From positions 284,416 to 348,415 of the forward strand of contig JAEXNR010000037.1 of the NCBI GenBank assembly GCA_023439505.1: 64,000 nucleotides of DNA, given 5' to 3'. Numbering within the stretch: position 1 is the first letter of the stretch; each line of letters begins with the position of its first letter. The translations under genes and the position numbers were made by a program. Positions 15,875 through 24,724 of the stretch are shown piece by piece. The notes beneath the pieces were generated by a model. It was not told the origin of the DNA and searched no databases. It was given only the letters and a program-made list of their open reading frames with translations. Source of the DNA: Bacillota bacterium. Lineage in GTDB: Bacteria > Bacillota > Clostridia > Lachnospirales > Lachnospiraceae.

Positions 15875-17979
15875 GAGACATCAGCGAACCGGTAAAAAAA
15901 CTGGATCATCAAATGAAAATGAGCGGTACGGCACAATATATTGCAGACATGAAGTTTGAAGGAATGATCTTCGGAATGATCGTCCGCTCCACCATCCCAT
16001 TCGGAAAGATTAAAAGCATTCTGACACCCGAATTGCCTAAGGACTATTATATCATTGGAGCCAAAGACATTCCCGGGGATAACCGGCTGAAGGTGGTAAC
16101 CAGTGAACAGCCAATCTTTGCGCAAGAAGTAGTACGCTACATCGGAGAATCGATTCTTATGGTGGCAGGACCGGACAAAGAGATGGTTGCAAAGTTTGCC
16201 GCACAGATCAGGATAGAATACGAAGCATTTCAACCGGTGTTAAGCATTGAAGAGGCCGTAGAACATGCAGCCGCATATCATTATACCAAAGGTGACCCAA
16301 AGCATGCTTTCGAAGAGGCGGACGAAATAATTGAAGAAACCTTTCTTACAGGATATCAGGAACAAGCTTATATAGAGCCCCAGGGCGTGGTAGGTGTTTT
16401 TCATAAGGATAAAATCACTGTGATTGGCTCTATGCAGTGCCCTTATTATGTGAAGGGGGCTGTGATGCAGGCGATGAATCTGGGTGACGATCAGGTACAG
16501 ATCGTTCAGTCGGTGACCGGAGGAGGATTTGGCGGCAAGGAGGACTATCCATCCTTGATCGGTTGTCAGGTTGCTGCGGCTGCGGTGAAAACCGGACATC
16601 CGGTACAGTTGATTTTAGACCGCAGAGAGGATATGGCAGTGACGCCAAAGCGGCATCCCGGTAAGCTGACGTATAAAGCGGCACTGAATAAAGAGAAAGA
16701 AATAATCGCAATCAGTGCGGATATTAAACTTGATGCAGGTGCATATGCGGGGCTCTCCAGTGTTGTTTTGCAAAGATCTTTAATTGCGGCAGCAGGGGTA
16801 TACCATTTTGAAAATCTGGATGTAAAAGGAGCGGCTGTACTTACCAATATGGTATCAAACGGTGCCTACAGAGGGTTTGGCGCACCACAAAGCTTCTTTG
16901 CCATAGAAACTTTTATGAATCATATTGCAAAGCATATCGGAGTAACGTCTCTGGAGCTTAAGAATAAGTACTTTGTAAAGCAGGGAGATAAGACCTCAAC
17001 CAATGGGGAATATCATCATTACGTTTCTATTCCCGATCTGCTCAAAAGAGCGGAAGAGCTCTCTGATTACAGTAAGAAGTTGAAGGAATATGAACAAGTA
17101 CAGACAGGAAGATTTCGAAGAGGCATCGGGATGTCTGTATTCCTTCACGGCTGTGGATTTACCGGTTCCATGGAAAAGGATCATATCAAATCCGTTGTGA
17201 AACTGGTCAAGTACGAGGATGATACGGTGGAAATTCTGGCCAGCAATACGGATATCGGGCAGGGACTTAAGACTACCTTCAGTAAAATCGTTGCTCATGA
17301 GCTGGATATTCCCATGGAGCAGATCAAAATCCAAAATCCTGATACGGACAGAGTTCCCAACTCCGGCCCTACGGTAGCTTCACGGTCTCTGATGATCGTA
17401 GGAAAGTTACTGGAGCGGGCAGCCGCGAAGATGAAGGAGCAATGGGAAGCCGGGAAATCAATTGTCATCGAGGAACATTATCAGCATCCATATATGATTC
17501 CATGGGATATGGAGACCTTTCAGGGCGATGCGTATCCAACCTATTCCTATGGCCTTAATATAGTTGAAGTAGAGACGGATCTGCTCCTTGCCACCACGAA
17601 GCTATTGGGCGTCTGGGGAATATTTGATGTAGGAAAGGCCATTGATACCGTTATTATGAAAGGCCAGGCGGAAGGCGGAATGCTGCAGGGACTTGGTTAT
17701 GGCTCCATGGAGAAGATGGAGAATACAGGCGGAAGGATCGTGCAATCCAGTCTTACCGATTATATCATTCCGACGGCTATGGATACGGTTCCATTTGAAG
17801 TGGATTTTATTGACAACTTATATGCAGAGGGTCCTTACGGGGCAAAGGGGGCAGGGGAACTGACGCTGATCGGAACCGCGCCTGCTTATGAAGCTGCCAT
17901 AGAACAGGCGGTTGGAAAGAAGCTTTATGCAATCCCGGTTACACCGGAACGGCTGATGGAGGTAATACAGAATGATTGA
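15871..17979 (+). CDS. Xanthine dehydrogenase-like molybdenum-binding subunit
   Basis: This 702-residue protein is the large catalytic subunit of a three-subunit molybdenum hydroxylase. Seen in order: an N-terminal Ald_Xan_dh_C domain (MSGTAQYIADMKFEG), the cofactor-contact block TGGGFGGKEDYPS, GAYRGFGAPQ, DIGQGLKTTFSKI, and the C-terminal GAKGAGELTLIGTAP, whose Glu is the catalytic base in this family. It should hydroxylate a purine ring carbon (hypoxanthine, xanthine or a related base) or run in reverse on urate. It overlaps the hydantoinase gene by four bases and the 2Fe-2S subunit gene by eight, so the genes form one translational unit. Confidence 0.92.
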   Translation: MRDISEPVKKLDHQMKMSGTAQYIADMKFEGMIFGMIVRSTIPFGKIKSILTPELPKDYYIIGAKDIPGDNRLKVVTSEQPIFAQEVVRYIGESILMVAGPDKEMVAKFAAQIRIEYEAFQPVLSIEEAVEHAAAYHYTKGDPKHAFEEADEIIEETFLTGYQEQAYIEPQGVVGVFHKDKITVIGSMQCPYYVKGAVMQAMNLGDDQVQIVQSVTGGGFGGKEDYPSLIGCQVAAAAVKTGHPVQLILDRREDMAVTPKRHPGKLTYKAALNKEKEIIAISADIKLDAGAYAGLSSVVLQRSLIAAAGVYHFENLDVKGAAVLTNMVSNGAYRGFGAPQSFFAIETFMNHIAKHIGVTSLELKNKYFVKQGDKTSTNGEYHHYVSIPDLLKRAEELSDYSKKLKEYEQVQTGRFRRGIGMSVFLHGCGFTGSMEKDHIKSVVKLVKYEDDTVEILASNTDIGQGLKTTFSKIVAHELDIPMEQIKIQNPDTDRVPNSGPTVASRSLMIVGKLLERAAAKMKEQWEAGKSIVIEEHYQHPYMIPWDMETFQGDAYPTYSYGLNIVEVETDLLLATTKLLGVWGIFDVGKAIDTVIMKGQAEGGMLQGLGYGSMEKMENTGGRIVQSSLTDYIIPTAMDTVPFEVDFIDNLYAEGPYGAKGAGELTLIGTAPAYEAAIEQAVGKKLYAIPVTPERLMEVIQND

Positions 17980-18439
17980 ATTTGAATTAAATGGATCAAA
18001 GGTTATAACAAATGCAAGTCCCAATGCCAGGTTATTAGATATCTTAAGAGAAGAATTTGGAATGACCGCCGTAAAGGAAGGCTGTGGGGAGGGAGAATGC
18101 GGCGCATGTTCGGTTCTGGTAAATGGAAAGCTGATCAATTCCTGCATCACTCCCGCCGCAAATGTAAGAAACGCCAGAGTGATAACGCTGGAAGGCTTTC
18201 GGGATACGGACCGGTATCATCTGCTGGAGGAGACCTTTGCAAAGGCCGGTGCCGTGCAGTGCGGATATTGCACGCCGGGCATGATTATGGCCGCCGAAGC
18301 TCTGTTGACACAAAATTCCAGCCCGTCAGATCAGGAGATACGTGAAGCCATTTCGGGTAACTTATGCCGTTGCACCGGTTACAATATGATTGTTGATGCG
18401 GTGAAGATGGCGGCAAAGGAGGGGAATGGATTATGGTAG
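17972..18439 (+). CDS. Xanthine dehydrogenase-like 2Fe-2S subunit
   Basis: A 155-residue subunit that carries two [2Fe-2S] clusters and passes electrons from the molybdenum site to FAD. The plant-type N-terminal cluster ligands are in CGEGECGACSVLVNG with a further Cys in INSC; the second domain has QCGYCTPGM and LCRCTGY. It has the normal length for stand-alone subunits. The gene overlaps the Mo subunit gene by eight bases and the FAD subunit gene by seven. Confidence 0.94.
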   Translation: MIEFELNGSKVITNASPNARLLDILREEFGMTAVKEGCGEGECGACSVLVNGKLINSCITPAANVRNARVITLEGFRDTDRYHLLEETFAKAGAVQCGYCTPGMIMAAEALLTQNSSPSDQEIREAISGNLCRCTGYNMIVDAVKMAAKEGNGLW

Positions 18440-19272
18440 AAGGACATTATCCGAAGGATGTTAAGGAAGCCCTTGCCTTAAGGCGGGAATTTAAGAACTC
18501 CATCATCATCTGCGGCGGCAGTGACGCTATGGTCGTTAAGAAAAGTGCGGAGCATGTGATATTCATCAACGAAGTAAAGGAACTGCAGAACACGAAGATT
18601 GAGGACGGTAACTTGCATATCGGAGCTGGGGCTGTTTATTCCCAGCTTCTTTCTGATGAGAATCTTCCGCAAGTGCTTCGGCGAGCCATCCGGACCATCG
18701 CCTCTCCGGCGGTCAGGAATGCGGGAACCATTGGCGGGAATATCTGCAATGCCTCCCCGGCGGGAGACACCCTGCCGGTGCTATACGCCCTGGATGCAGT
18801 GATTGTGAAGAGCTCCCTGTCCCAGTCAGGAGAAATGATTCAACAGCGTCAGCCAATTGAGGACTTTATACGTGGTGTACGTAAGATAGATCTGGCAGAG
18901 AACGAGATGGTCACGTCCATAGAAATCCCGGTCAGAGCATATGAGGATGTATCAAAAACAGTTTATGAGAAAGTCGGAGCAAGACAGGCAGATGCTATTT
19001 CAAAACTTTCTTTTCTCGGACTAATGAAATGGGAAGATACAATCATTCGTGATGTAAGAATTTGTTTTGGATCAGTCAGTGTCACTGCGGTCAGAAGAAG
19101 AGAGCTGGAAGAGAAGATCATTGGACTTAGTATAGAAGAATTAAGGAACAGGAAACCGGTTATCATCAGCGAATATGCTGAATTTATCCGTCCCATTGAC
19201 GATCAGCGTTCCACTGCGGCTTACCGCAAAAAGGTCTGTCTCAATCTGCTGGATGATTTCTTAACAATATAA
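18433..19272 (+). CDS. Xanthine dehydrogenase-like FAD-binding subunit
   Basis: A 279-residue FAD subunit. It has the FAD-binding motifs IICGGSDAMV near residue 25 and NAGTIGGNICNASPAGD near residue 97, and a C-terminal CO_deh_flav_C-type domain. It would take electrons from the 2Fe-2S subunit and give them to NAD or another acceptor. It completes the three-subunit enzyme; the fused XdhD-like enzyme at 26403 has no FAD subunit of its own nearby and might share this one. Confidence 0.92.
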   Translation: MVEGHYPKDVKEALALRREFKNSIIICGGSDAMVVKKSAEHVIFINEVKELQNTKIEDGNLHIGAGAVYSQLLSDENLPQVLRRAIRTIASPAVRNAGTIGGNICNASPAGDTLPVLYALDAVIVKSSLSQSGEMIQQRQPIEDFIRGVRKIDLAENEMVTSIEIPVRAYEDVSKTVYEKVGARQADAISKLSFLGLMKWEDTIIRDVRICFGSVSVTAVRRRELEEKIIGLSIEELRNRKPVIISEYAEFIRPIDDQRSTAAYRKKVCLNLLDDFLTI

Positions 19273-19282
19273 GGGAGGAATT

Positions 19283-20608
19283 ATGATACTCATCGGAAAC
19301 GGCAGATTGATCACCAGAGACGCAGAGCATTCATATTACAGGAATGGTGCAGTGCTGGTAGAGGGGAATCAAATTAGAGAAGTCGGTGATTTTCAGGATT
19401 TAAAAGAGAACTATCCGTCTGCAGAATTCATAGATGCAAAAGGTATGGTCATCATGCCGGGACTGATCAATGCCCATCATCACATCTATAGTGCCTTTGC
19501 CAGAGGACTTGCCTTATCCGGAGAACCTCCAAAGGATTTTATTGAGATTCTTGAGGGAATGTGGTGGCATATCGATCGTCATCTTACTCCGGAACAGGTA
19601 TATTACAGTGCCATGGTTACTTATCTGGAATGTATTCAGAATGGAGTAACCTGTGTATTTGATCATCATGCCAGTTATGGTGGTGTGGCAGGCAGCCTCT
19701 TTAAAATCGGGGAGGCCGCACAGGAATTGCAGATTAGAACCTGTCTGGCTTACGAGATTTCTGACAGGGATGGCAGAGAAAAAAGAACGGATGCGCTGAA
19801 AGAGTCCATGGACTTTCTGCGGTATGCGAAGAAGAAGGATCCGACAATGTTAAACGCATTAATCGGACTCCATGCTTCCTTTACCCTAAGTGATGAGACA
19901 CTTGCACTTTGCAGACAGCAGAACACAGACCATGCAGGTTATCATATCCATGTGGCTGAAGGGCAGTATGATGCAAGACATTGTATGGAGACATATGGGA
20001 AGACGATTATAGAGCGGCTCAGAGACCAGGAGATCCTTGGGAGAGATTCCATTGCCGGGCATTGTATTCACATCAGTGAATCAGATATGGAAATTCTGCG
20101 TGCCACAAAGACTACAGTCGTGCACAATCCACAGTCCAATATGGGCAATGGTGTGGGAAGTCCCGATGTCATTGGAATGCTGGATAAAGGAATTCTTGTC
20201 GGCCTTGGCACCGATGGGTATACCAATGATATGCTGGAATCCTTAAAGACTGCGAATATCCTGCAAAAGCACAGAAGAGGAATGCCGGATCGGGGGTTTT
20301 CTGAAGCTTGTCGGCTGTTATTTGAAAACAACGCGGCAATCGCATCCCATTGTTTCGGACAGGAAACAGGGGTTCTCAGGAAGGGTGCAGCTGCTGATAT
20401 CATTCTTGTGGACTATGAGCCCTATTCACCAATGAATCAGCAGAATATAGACGGGCATATTATGTTTGGAATGACAGGAAGAATGACGGATACCACCATA
20501 ATTAACGGTACGGTGTTAATGAGAGGAAGAAAATTCTTGCAGGTCGATGAAGCAGAGATTAAGAAGAAGAGCAGGGAGGCAGCGCAAAAGCTGTGGAACA
20601 GCTTATAG
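19283..20608 (+). CDS. ssnA: SsnA-type amidohydrolase
   Basis: A 441-residue metal-dependent hydrolase of the SsnA family, found with selenium-dependent molybdenum hydroxylases. It has the N-terminal metal motif GLINAHHHIYSAFARGL, the TCVFDHHAS block, the second ligand set HIHVAEG and IAGHCIHIS, and the aspartate in GLGTDGYTND. It probably hydrolyses or deaminates a purine-derived intermediate; the family's exact substrate was long unknown and I do not assign one. AGGGAGG precedes the ATG. The next gene starts within or just past its end, so the two are coupled. Confidence 0.88.
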   Translation: MILIGNGRLITRDAEHSYYRNGAVLVEGNQIREVGDFQDLKENYPSAEFIDAKGMVIMPGLINAHHHIYSAFARGLALSGEPPKDFIEILEGMWWHIDRHLTPEQVYYSAMVTYLECIQNGVTCVFDHHASYGGVAGSLFKIGEAAQELQIRTCLAYEISDRDGREKRTDALKESMDFLRYAKKKDPTMLNALIGLHASFTLSDETLALCRQQNTDHAGYHIHVAEGQYDARHCMETYGKTIIERLRDQEILGRDSIAGHCIHISESDMEILRATKTTVVHNPQSNMGNGVGSPDVIGMLDKGILVGLGTDGYTNDMLESLKTANILQKHRRGMPDRGFSEACRLLFENNAAIASHCFGQETGVLRKGAAADIILVDYEPYSPMNQQNIDGHIMFGMTGRMTDTTIINGTVLMRGRKFLQVDEAEIKKKSREAAQKLWNSL

Positions 20609-20625
20609 AAGGGAAAGAGAGTTTA

Positions 20626-22230
20626 ATGAGTGACAAGATGATACCGGTTCCTTTCCCGCAGATGCTGGAAAAATTAATAACCGAATATAAAAATTTTGGG
20701 ACCTTGATGGGTGTGACGGTCTGCCCTGAGGAGTTGTCAATACCCGTAGGACCTGCAGCAGGACCCCATACACAGCTTGCAGGAAATATCGTAGCGGCAT
20801 ATGCGTCGGGTGCGAATTGTTTTGAATTAAAGACGGTTCAGATACTGGAAGGGGAAGACTTACATATCGTAAAGCCCTGTATCTATGCCGGCAATAAGGT
20901 ATTTAATACAGAATGGTCTACGGAACTTACCATAGAAGGGGCAAGAGATGAATATATTAAGGCATATCTTCTGATTCAGATATTAAGTATGGAATTGCAA
21001 TTAAGAGACGCTGACCGGCTCTCCTATATTATGAGTGTGGGTTACGATTTGAAGGGGATTCAATCGCCTAAGGTGGACACCTTCATCAATGATTTGATCC
21101 ATGCATCGGCCACAAAGGAATGGCAGAAGGACATTAGCTATGTAAAGGAGCATCTTTCCGGCTTTCAGAATATTACCATCTGTGATATCAACAAAATAGA
21201 AGAAAGAGATACGGTTTCGGATACGGTGACACTTTCCACCATGCATGGCTGCAGGAGTTCTGAAATCGAAGGAATCGCAGTCTATCTGCTGCAGCAAAAG
21301 CGGCTGAATACCTATATTAAGATGAACCCCACACTGATCGGGAAGGAAGCGATCCGGAATATTCTGGATCAAAAAGGGTATCATGAGATTGTCTTTGATG
21401 ATAAAATCTTTGAAAAAGATATAACTCTATCAATGGCAGAAGATATAATCCGTAAATGTCAGACCGTTGCCGATGAGGTTTCAAGAGAATTCGGCGTTAA
21501 GTTAACCAATACATTTCCCGTAATAAATACGAAGCAGGAACTGAGAGGAGACGAGATGTATTTGTCCGGCCCGGTTCTATATCCTATGGCCATCGGAGCA
21601 GCGGCCACACTGGCACATCGACTGGACGGGAAGCTGAGGATCTCTTATTCCGGCGGAGCGGATCAATATAATATCCGCGAGATCTTAGCTGCGGGAATCG
21701 CCCCTGTTACCATATCCTCGCTTCTGCTAAAGCCAGGTGGGTATCAGCATCTGACACGGCTGATGAAGGAGGCAAAGGATGTAATAAAAAGGGATACTCT
21801 GGACTTGGTGAAGCTGACACAGATCGCCGGGCAGGCCCTTGCGGATCCGCATTATCAGGAGAAAAAGGAGCCGGTATTTCAGTACAGTAAAAACTATGAC
21901 AATCTTTGCGCCAAATGTCACAATTGTGTGGATGTATGTCCCAATCGTGCCAATATCAGATTAGAGATGGAGAAACAAAGTTACGTCATTCACCGGGAAA
22001 GACTTTGCAATGAATGTGGTTGCTGTACCTGTGCCTGTATTTTGGGGCATAACCCCTATCGGGAGAAATTTACTTTGTTTGAAGAGGAGACAGAATATAA
22101 TAACAGTGTAAGCGATGGTATTTTATTAATTAATCATACCTTTAAATATAGGGAGAAGGGGCAGGAAAAACCGGTGCCGGAACCCCTGCTGCGGTTGATG
22201 CAGATTGCAATAGAGAAAGGAAAGATATAG
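20626..22230 (+). CDS. Short YgfK: dihydroorotate-dehydrogenase-like plus ferredoxin domains
   Basis: The 534-residue protein matches the start and the end of YgfK. Residues about 1-400 form the dihydroorotate-dehydrogenase-like part (VGPAAGPHTQLAGNI, FELKTVQIL, LSTMHGCRSSEIE, YSGGADQYNIREIL, LLKPGGYQHL). It then jumps directly to a C-terminal two-cluster ferredoxin (CAKCHNCVDVCPNRAN and CNECGCCTCACILGHNPY, both CxxCxxCxxxC). The roughly 430-residue GltD-like FAD/NAD(P)H module that E. coli YgfK (about 1030 residues) carries in between is absent, and no stand-alone partner is seen nearby. It may take electrons from ferredoxin instead. ATG 20626 is preferred; GTG 20593 would overlap ssnA and has no ribosome site. 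Confidence 0.85.
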   Translation: MSDKMIPVPFPQMLEKLITEYKNFGTLMGVTVCPEELSIPVGPAAGPHTQLAGNIVAAYASGANCFELKTVQILEGEDLHIVKPCIYAGNKVFNTEWSTELTIEGARDEYIKAYLLIQILSMELQLRDADRLSYIMSVGYDLKGIQSPKVDTFINDLIHASATKEWQKDISYVKEHLSGFQNITICDINKIEERDTVSDTVTLSTMHGCRSSEIEGIAVYLLQQKRLNTYIKMNPTLIGKEAIRNILDQKGYHEIVFDDKIFEKDITLSMAEDIIRKCQTVADEVSREFGVKLTNTFPVINTKQELRGDEMYLSGPVLYPMAIGAAATLAHRLDGKLRISYSGGADQYNIREILAAGIAPVTISSLLLKPGGYQHLTRLMKEAKDVIKRDTLDLVKLTQIAGQALADPHYQEKKEPVFQYSKNYDNLCAKCHNCVDVCPNRANIRLEMEKQSYVIHRERLCNECGCCTCACILGHNPYREKFTLFEEETEYNNSVSDGILLINHTFKYREKGQEKPVPEPLLRLMQIAIEKGKI

Positions 22231-22231
22231 T

Positions 22232-23428
22232 ATGAAGTTTGAGATTGTTTCCAATGAAAGAGTGCGGGAGGAGAAGCCGGACGTAGAATTTCTGGGCTAT
22301 AAGTCTGCCGGAAAGGTCAAACAGTTTCATGAGAGCTTCCCGGTTTATAAAGAAACACCGCTTCGAAGTCTGAAGCAGCTTGCCGGGAAAACAGGGGTAG
22401 GTGATATCTATGTGAAGGATGAATCTTATCGTTTCGGGTTAAATGCGTTTAAGGTATTGGGAGGAAGTTATGCCATTGGAAGCTACATTGCTAAGAAGCT
22501 TGGGCTTTCCACGCAAGAGCTGACTTATCAGAATATTGTATCGGAAGAGACCAGGACCAGGCTGGGAGATATCACCTTTATCTCGGCCACCGACGGAAAT
22601 CACGGGAGAGGGGTTGCATGGACTGCAAATCAACTGAAGCAGAATTCTGTGATTTATATGCCGAAGGGAAGTGCAAAGGAACGCCTTCTTAACATAAGGG
22701 CAGAAGGAGCCAAAGCTGAGATAACGGATCTCAATTATGATGATGCGGTGCGCCTTGCCAGTGAGCATGCACAGGAGAAGGGATGGGTATTGGTTCAGGA
22801 TACTTCCTGGTCCGGCTATGAAGAGATTCCCACCTATATTATGCAGGGCTATACCACTATGGCATATGAAGCGCAGGAACAACTCATGGGTAAGAAACCT
22901 ACCCATGTATTTTTACAGGCCGGGGTGGGTTCTTTTGCGACAGCGGTCACAGGATTTTTCTCAGATCTTTATGGAGAGGAGAGACCCATCATTACCATTG
23001 TGGAACCCAACGAAGCTGCCTGTATCTTTAAGACCATGAAAGCAGCGGATGGGAAGATACATCCTGTAACAGGAGATATGAATACCATTATGGCCGGTCT
23101 TGCCTGCGGGGAGCCGGTGACGGTGGGCATCGACATTCTGCGGCATTACGCTGATCATTATATCTCCTGCCCCGATTATGTGGCAGCCCAGGGAATGAGA
23201 GTTTTATCTTCCCCGTTACCCGGTGACGACCGTATCATTGCGGGGGAGAGCGGTGCAGCGGGCTTCGGACTGGTCTATGAGATCTTAACTGAGCCTTCTC
23301 TGTCGGAATTAAAGGATAAATTACAAATAGATGCATCTTCCGTACTTCTGTTCTTTAATACAGAAGGGGATACGGATCAGGAAAATTATAGAAAAATTGT
23401 CTGGGACGGGGCATATCCACGACCTTGA
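22232..23428 (+). CDS. ygeX: Diaminopropionate ammonia-lyase
   Basis: A 398-residue PLP enzyme that splits 2,3-diaminopropionate into pyruvate and two ammonia, the step that turns the purine-derived skeleton into central carbon. The PLP lysine is in FGLNAFKVLGGS (about residue 74), with the phosphate-binding loop later (LQAGVGSFATAV) and a glycine-rich ESGAAGFG near the end. The order and the length match DpaL/YgeX. It begins two bases after the YgfK gene. Threonine synthase/tryptophan synthase beta-type fold is certain; the specific activity is inferred from family resemblance and neighbours. Confidence 0.9.
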   Translation: MKFEIVSNERVREEKPDVEFLGYKSAGKVKQFHESFPVYKETPLRSLKQLAGKTGVGDIYVKDESYRFGLNAFKVLGGSYAIGSYIAKKLGLSTQELTYQNIVSEETRTRLGDITFISATDGNHGRGVAWTANQLKQNSVIYMPKGSAKERLLNIRAEGAKAEITDLNYDDAVRLASEHAQEKGWVLVQDTSWSGYEEIPTYIMQGYTTMAYEAQEQLMGKKPTHVFLQAGVGSFATAVTGFFSDLYGEERPIITIVEPNEAACIFKTMKAADGKIHPVTGDMNTIMAGLACGEPVTVGIDILRHYADHYISCPDYVAAQGMRVLSSPLPGDDRIIAGESGAAGFGLVYEILTEPSLSELKDKLQIDASSVLLFFNTEGDTDQENYRKIVWDGAYPRP

Positions 23429-23521
23429 CAAGTTCAATAAGGAAGATTATGTTAAGTAGCAGTCATTATTAAAATGAAAAATGGAACGTGTAGAAAAAAA
23501 TAAATAACAGGAGCAGGGTTT

Positions 23522-24706
23522 ATGTTGAGGAAAGAAAGAGAAGAGGCTGTGATCAGCCTTTGTCAGGAATTAATCCAGGCAAAAAGTTATTCCGGTGAAG
23601 AAAAAAGAGCGGCGGATATTTTAAAGGATTATTTTAGAGTGATGGGATTTGATGATATCATCGTAGACCTGTACGGCAATGTGATCGGTGTCATCAAGGG
23701 GAAACGACCGGGAAAGAAATTACTCTTTGACGGGCATATTGATACCGTTCCGGTAGTGAATGAAGAGATGTGGACCCATGACCCTTTTGGGGCAGAGATC
23801 TGTAACGGCAGGATGTATGGCAGAGGTACGACAGATATGAAGGGTGCGGTGGCAGCTATGGCGAATGCCGCCGAGTTTTTTGCAAAAGATTGCGACAGGG
23901 ATTTCGCCGGAGAAATCTATATTGCCGGTGTTGTCCATGAAGAATGCTTTGAGGGAATTGCCGCAAGAAACATTAGCAGTGTGGTTTCGCCGGACTATGT
24001 TATCATCGGTGAGGCCTCAAATCTTAATATTAAGATCGGTCAGAGGGGAAGGGGAGAAATTAAGCTGGAGACCTTTGGCGTTCCCGCCCATTCCGCCAAC
24101 CCGGAAAAGGGCATTAATGCCGTATATAGTATGTGTAAGGTAGTCGAAGAAATCCGTAAATTAAAAGCCACCCGCCATGAAGTATTGGGAGATGGAATTC
24201 TGGAACTGACAGATATCAAATCCAAGCCATATCCGGGTGCATCCGTTGTTCCCGAATATTGTATTGCAACCTATGACAGAAGACTTCTGGTAGGCGAGAC
24301 AAGGGAAAGTGTGTTGGCCCCGATACAAGAGATTCTGGACCGGATGATGGAACAGGATGATAAAATCAAAGCCAAAGTATCCTTTGCTAAGGGAGAGGAG
24401 CTTTGCTATACCGGCAATAAAATCGAAGGGGAGCGTTTCTTCCCGGGATGGCTCTATGACAGGGAAGAGACTTATATTCAGGATGTACTTCATACACTGC
24501 AGGATATGGGATTTCATCCGGAGATTACCCAGTATAACTTCTGCACCAACGGAAGTCATTATGCAGGTGAAGCGGGAATTCCCACCCTGGGAATGGGGCC
24601 TTCTGTGGAAAGTCTTGCCCACACCATTGATGAATATATTGAAATCGAAGAGCTTTTAAAGGTAACACAGTGCTATTACGGCATTATGAAAGCACTGATG
24701 AAATAG
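23522..24706 (+). CDS. ygeY: YgeY-type M20 metallohydrolase
   Basis: A 394-residue cytoplasmic enzyme of the M20 deacetylase/peptidase family, closest to YgeY of the selenium-associated cluster. Metal ligands are visible in FDGHIDTVP, GRGTTDMKGAV, HEECFEG and GEASN, with HSANPEKG in the dimerisation domain and a final metal histidine in LAHTIDEYIE. It likely removes an acyl, formyl or carbamoyl group from an amino-acid-like intermediate upstream of diaminopropionate. CAGGAG lies eight bases before the ATG; 93 bases separate it from ygeX with no evident terminator. Confidence 0.88.
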   Translation: MLRKEREEAVISLCQELIQAKSYSGEEKRAADILKDYFRVMGFDDIIVDLYGNVIGVIKGKRPGKKLLFDGHIDTVPVVNEEMWTHDPFGAEICNGRMYGRGTTDMKGAVAAMANAAEFFAKDCDRDFAGEIYIAGVVHEECFEGIAARNISSVVSPDYVIIGEASNLNIKIGQRGRGEIKLETFGVPAHSANPEKGINAVYSMCKVVEEIRKLKATRHEVLGDGILELTDIKSKPYPGASVVPEYCIATYDRRLLVGETRESVLAPIQEILDRMMEQDDKIKAKVSFAKGEELCYTGNKIEGERFFPGWLYDREETYIQDVLHTLQDMGFHPEITQYNFCTNGSHYAGEAGIPTLGMGPSVESLAHTIDEYIEIEELLKVTQCYYGIMKALMK

Positions 24707-24724
24707 TTTGTAAGGAGGCAGCGC

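Noticed and set aside
22439..22906. 155-codon minus-strand ORF inside the diaminopropionate lyase gene
   Set aside because: It lies fully within a clear PLP-enzyme gene and shows no recognisable protein features.
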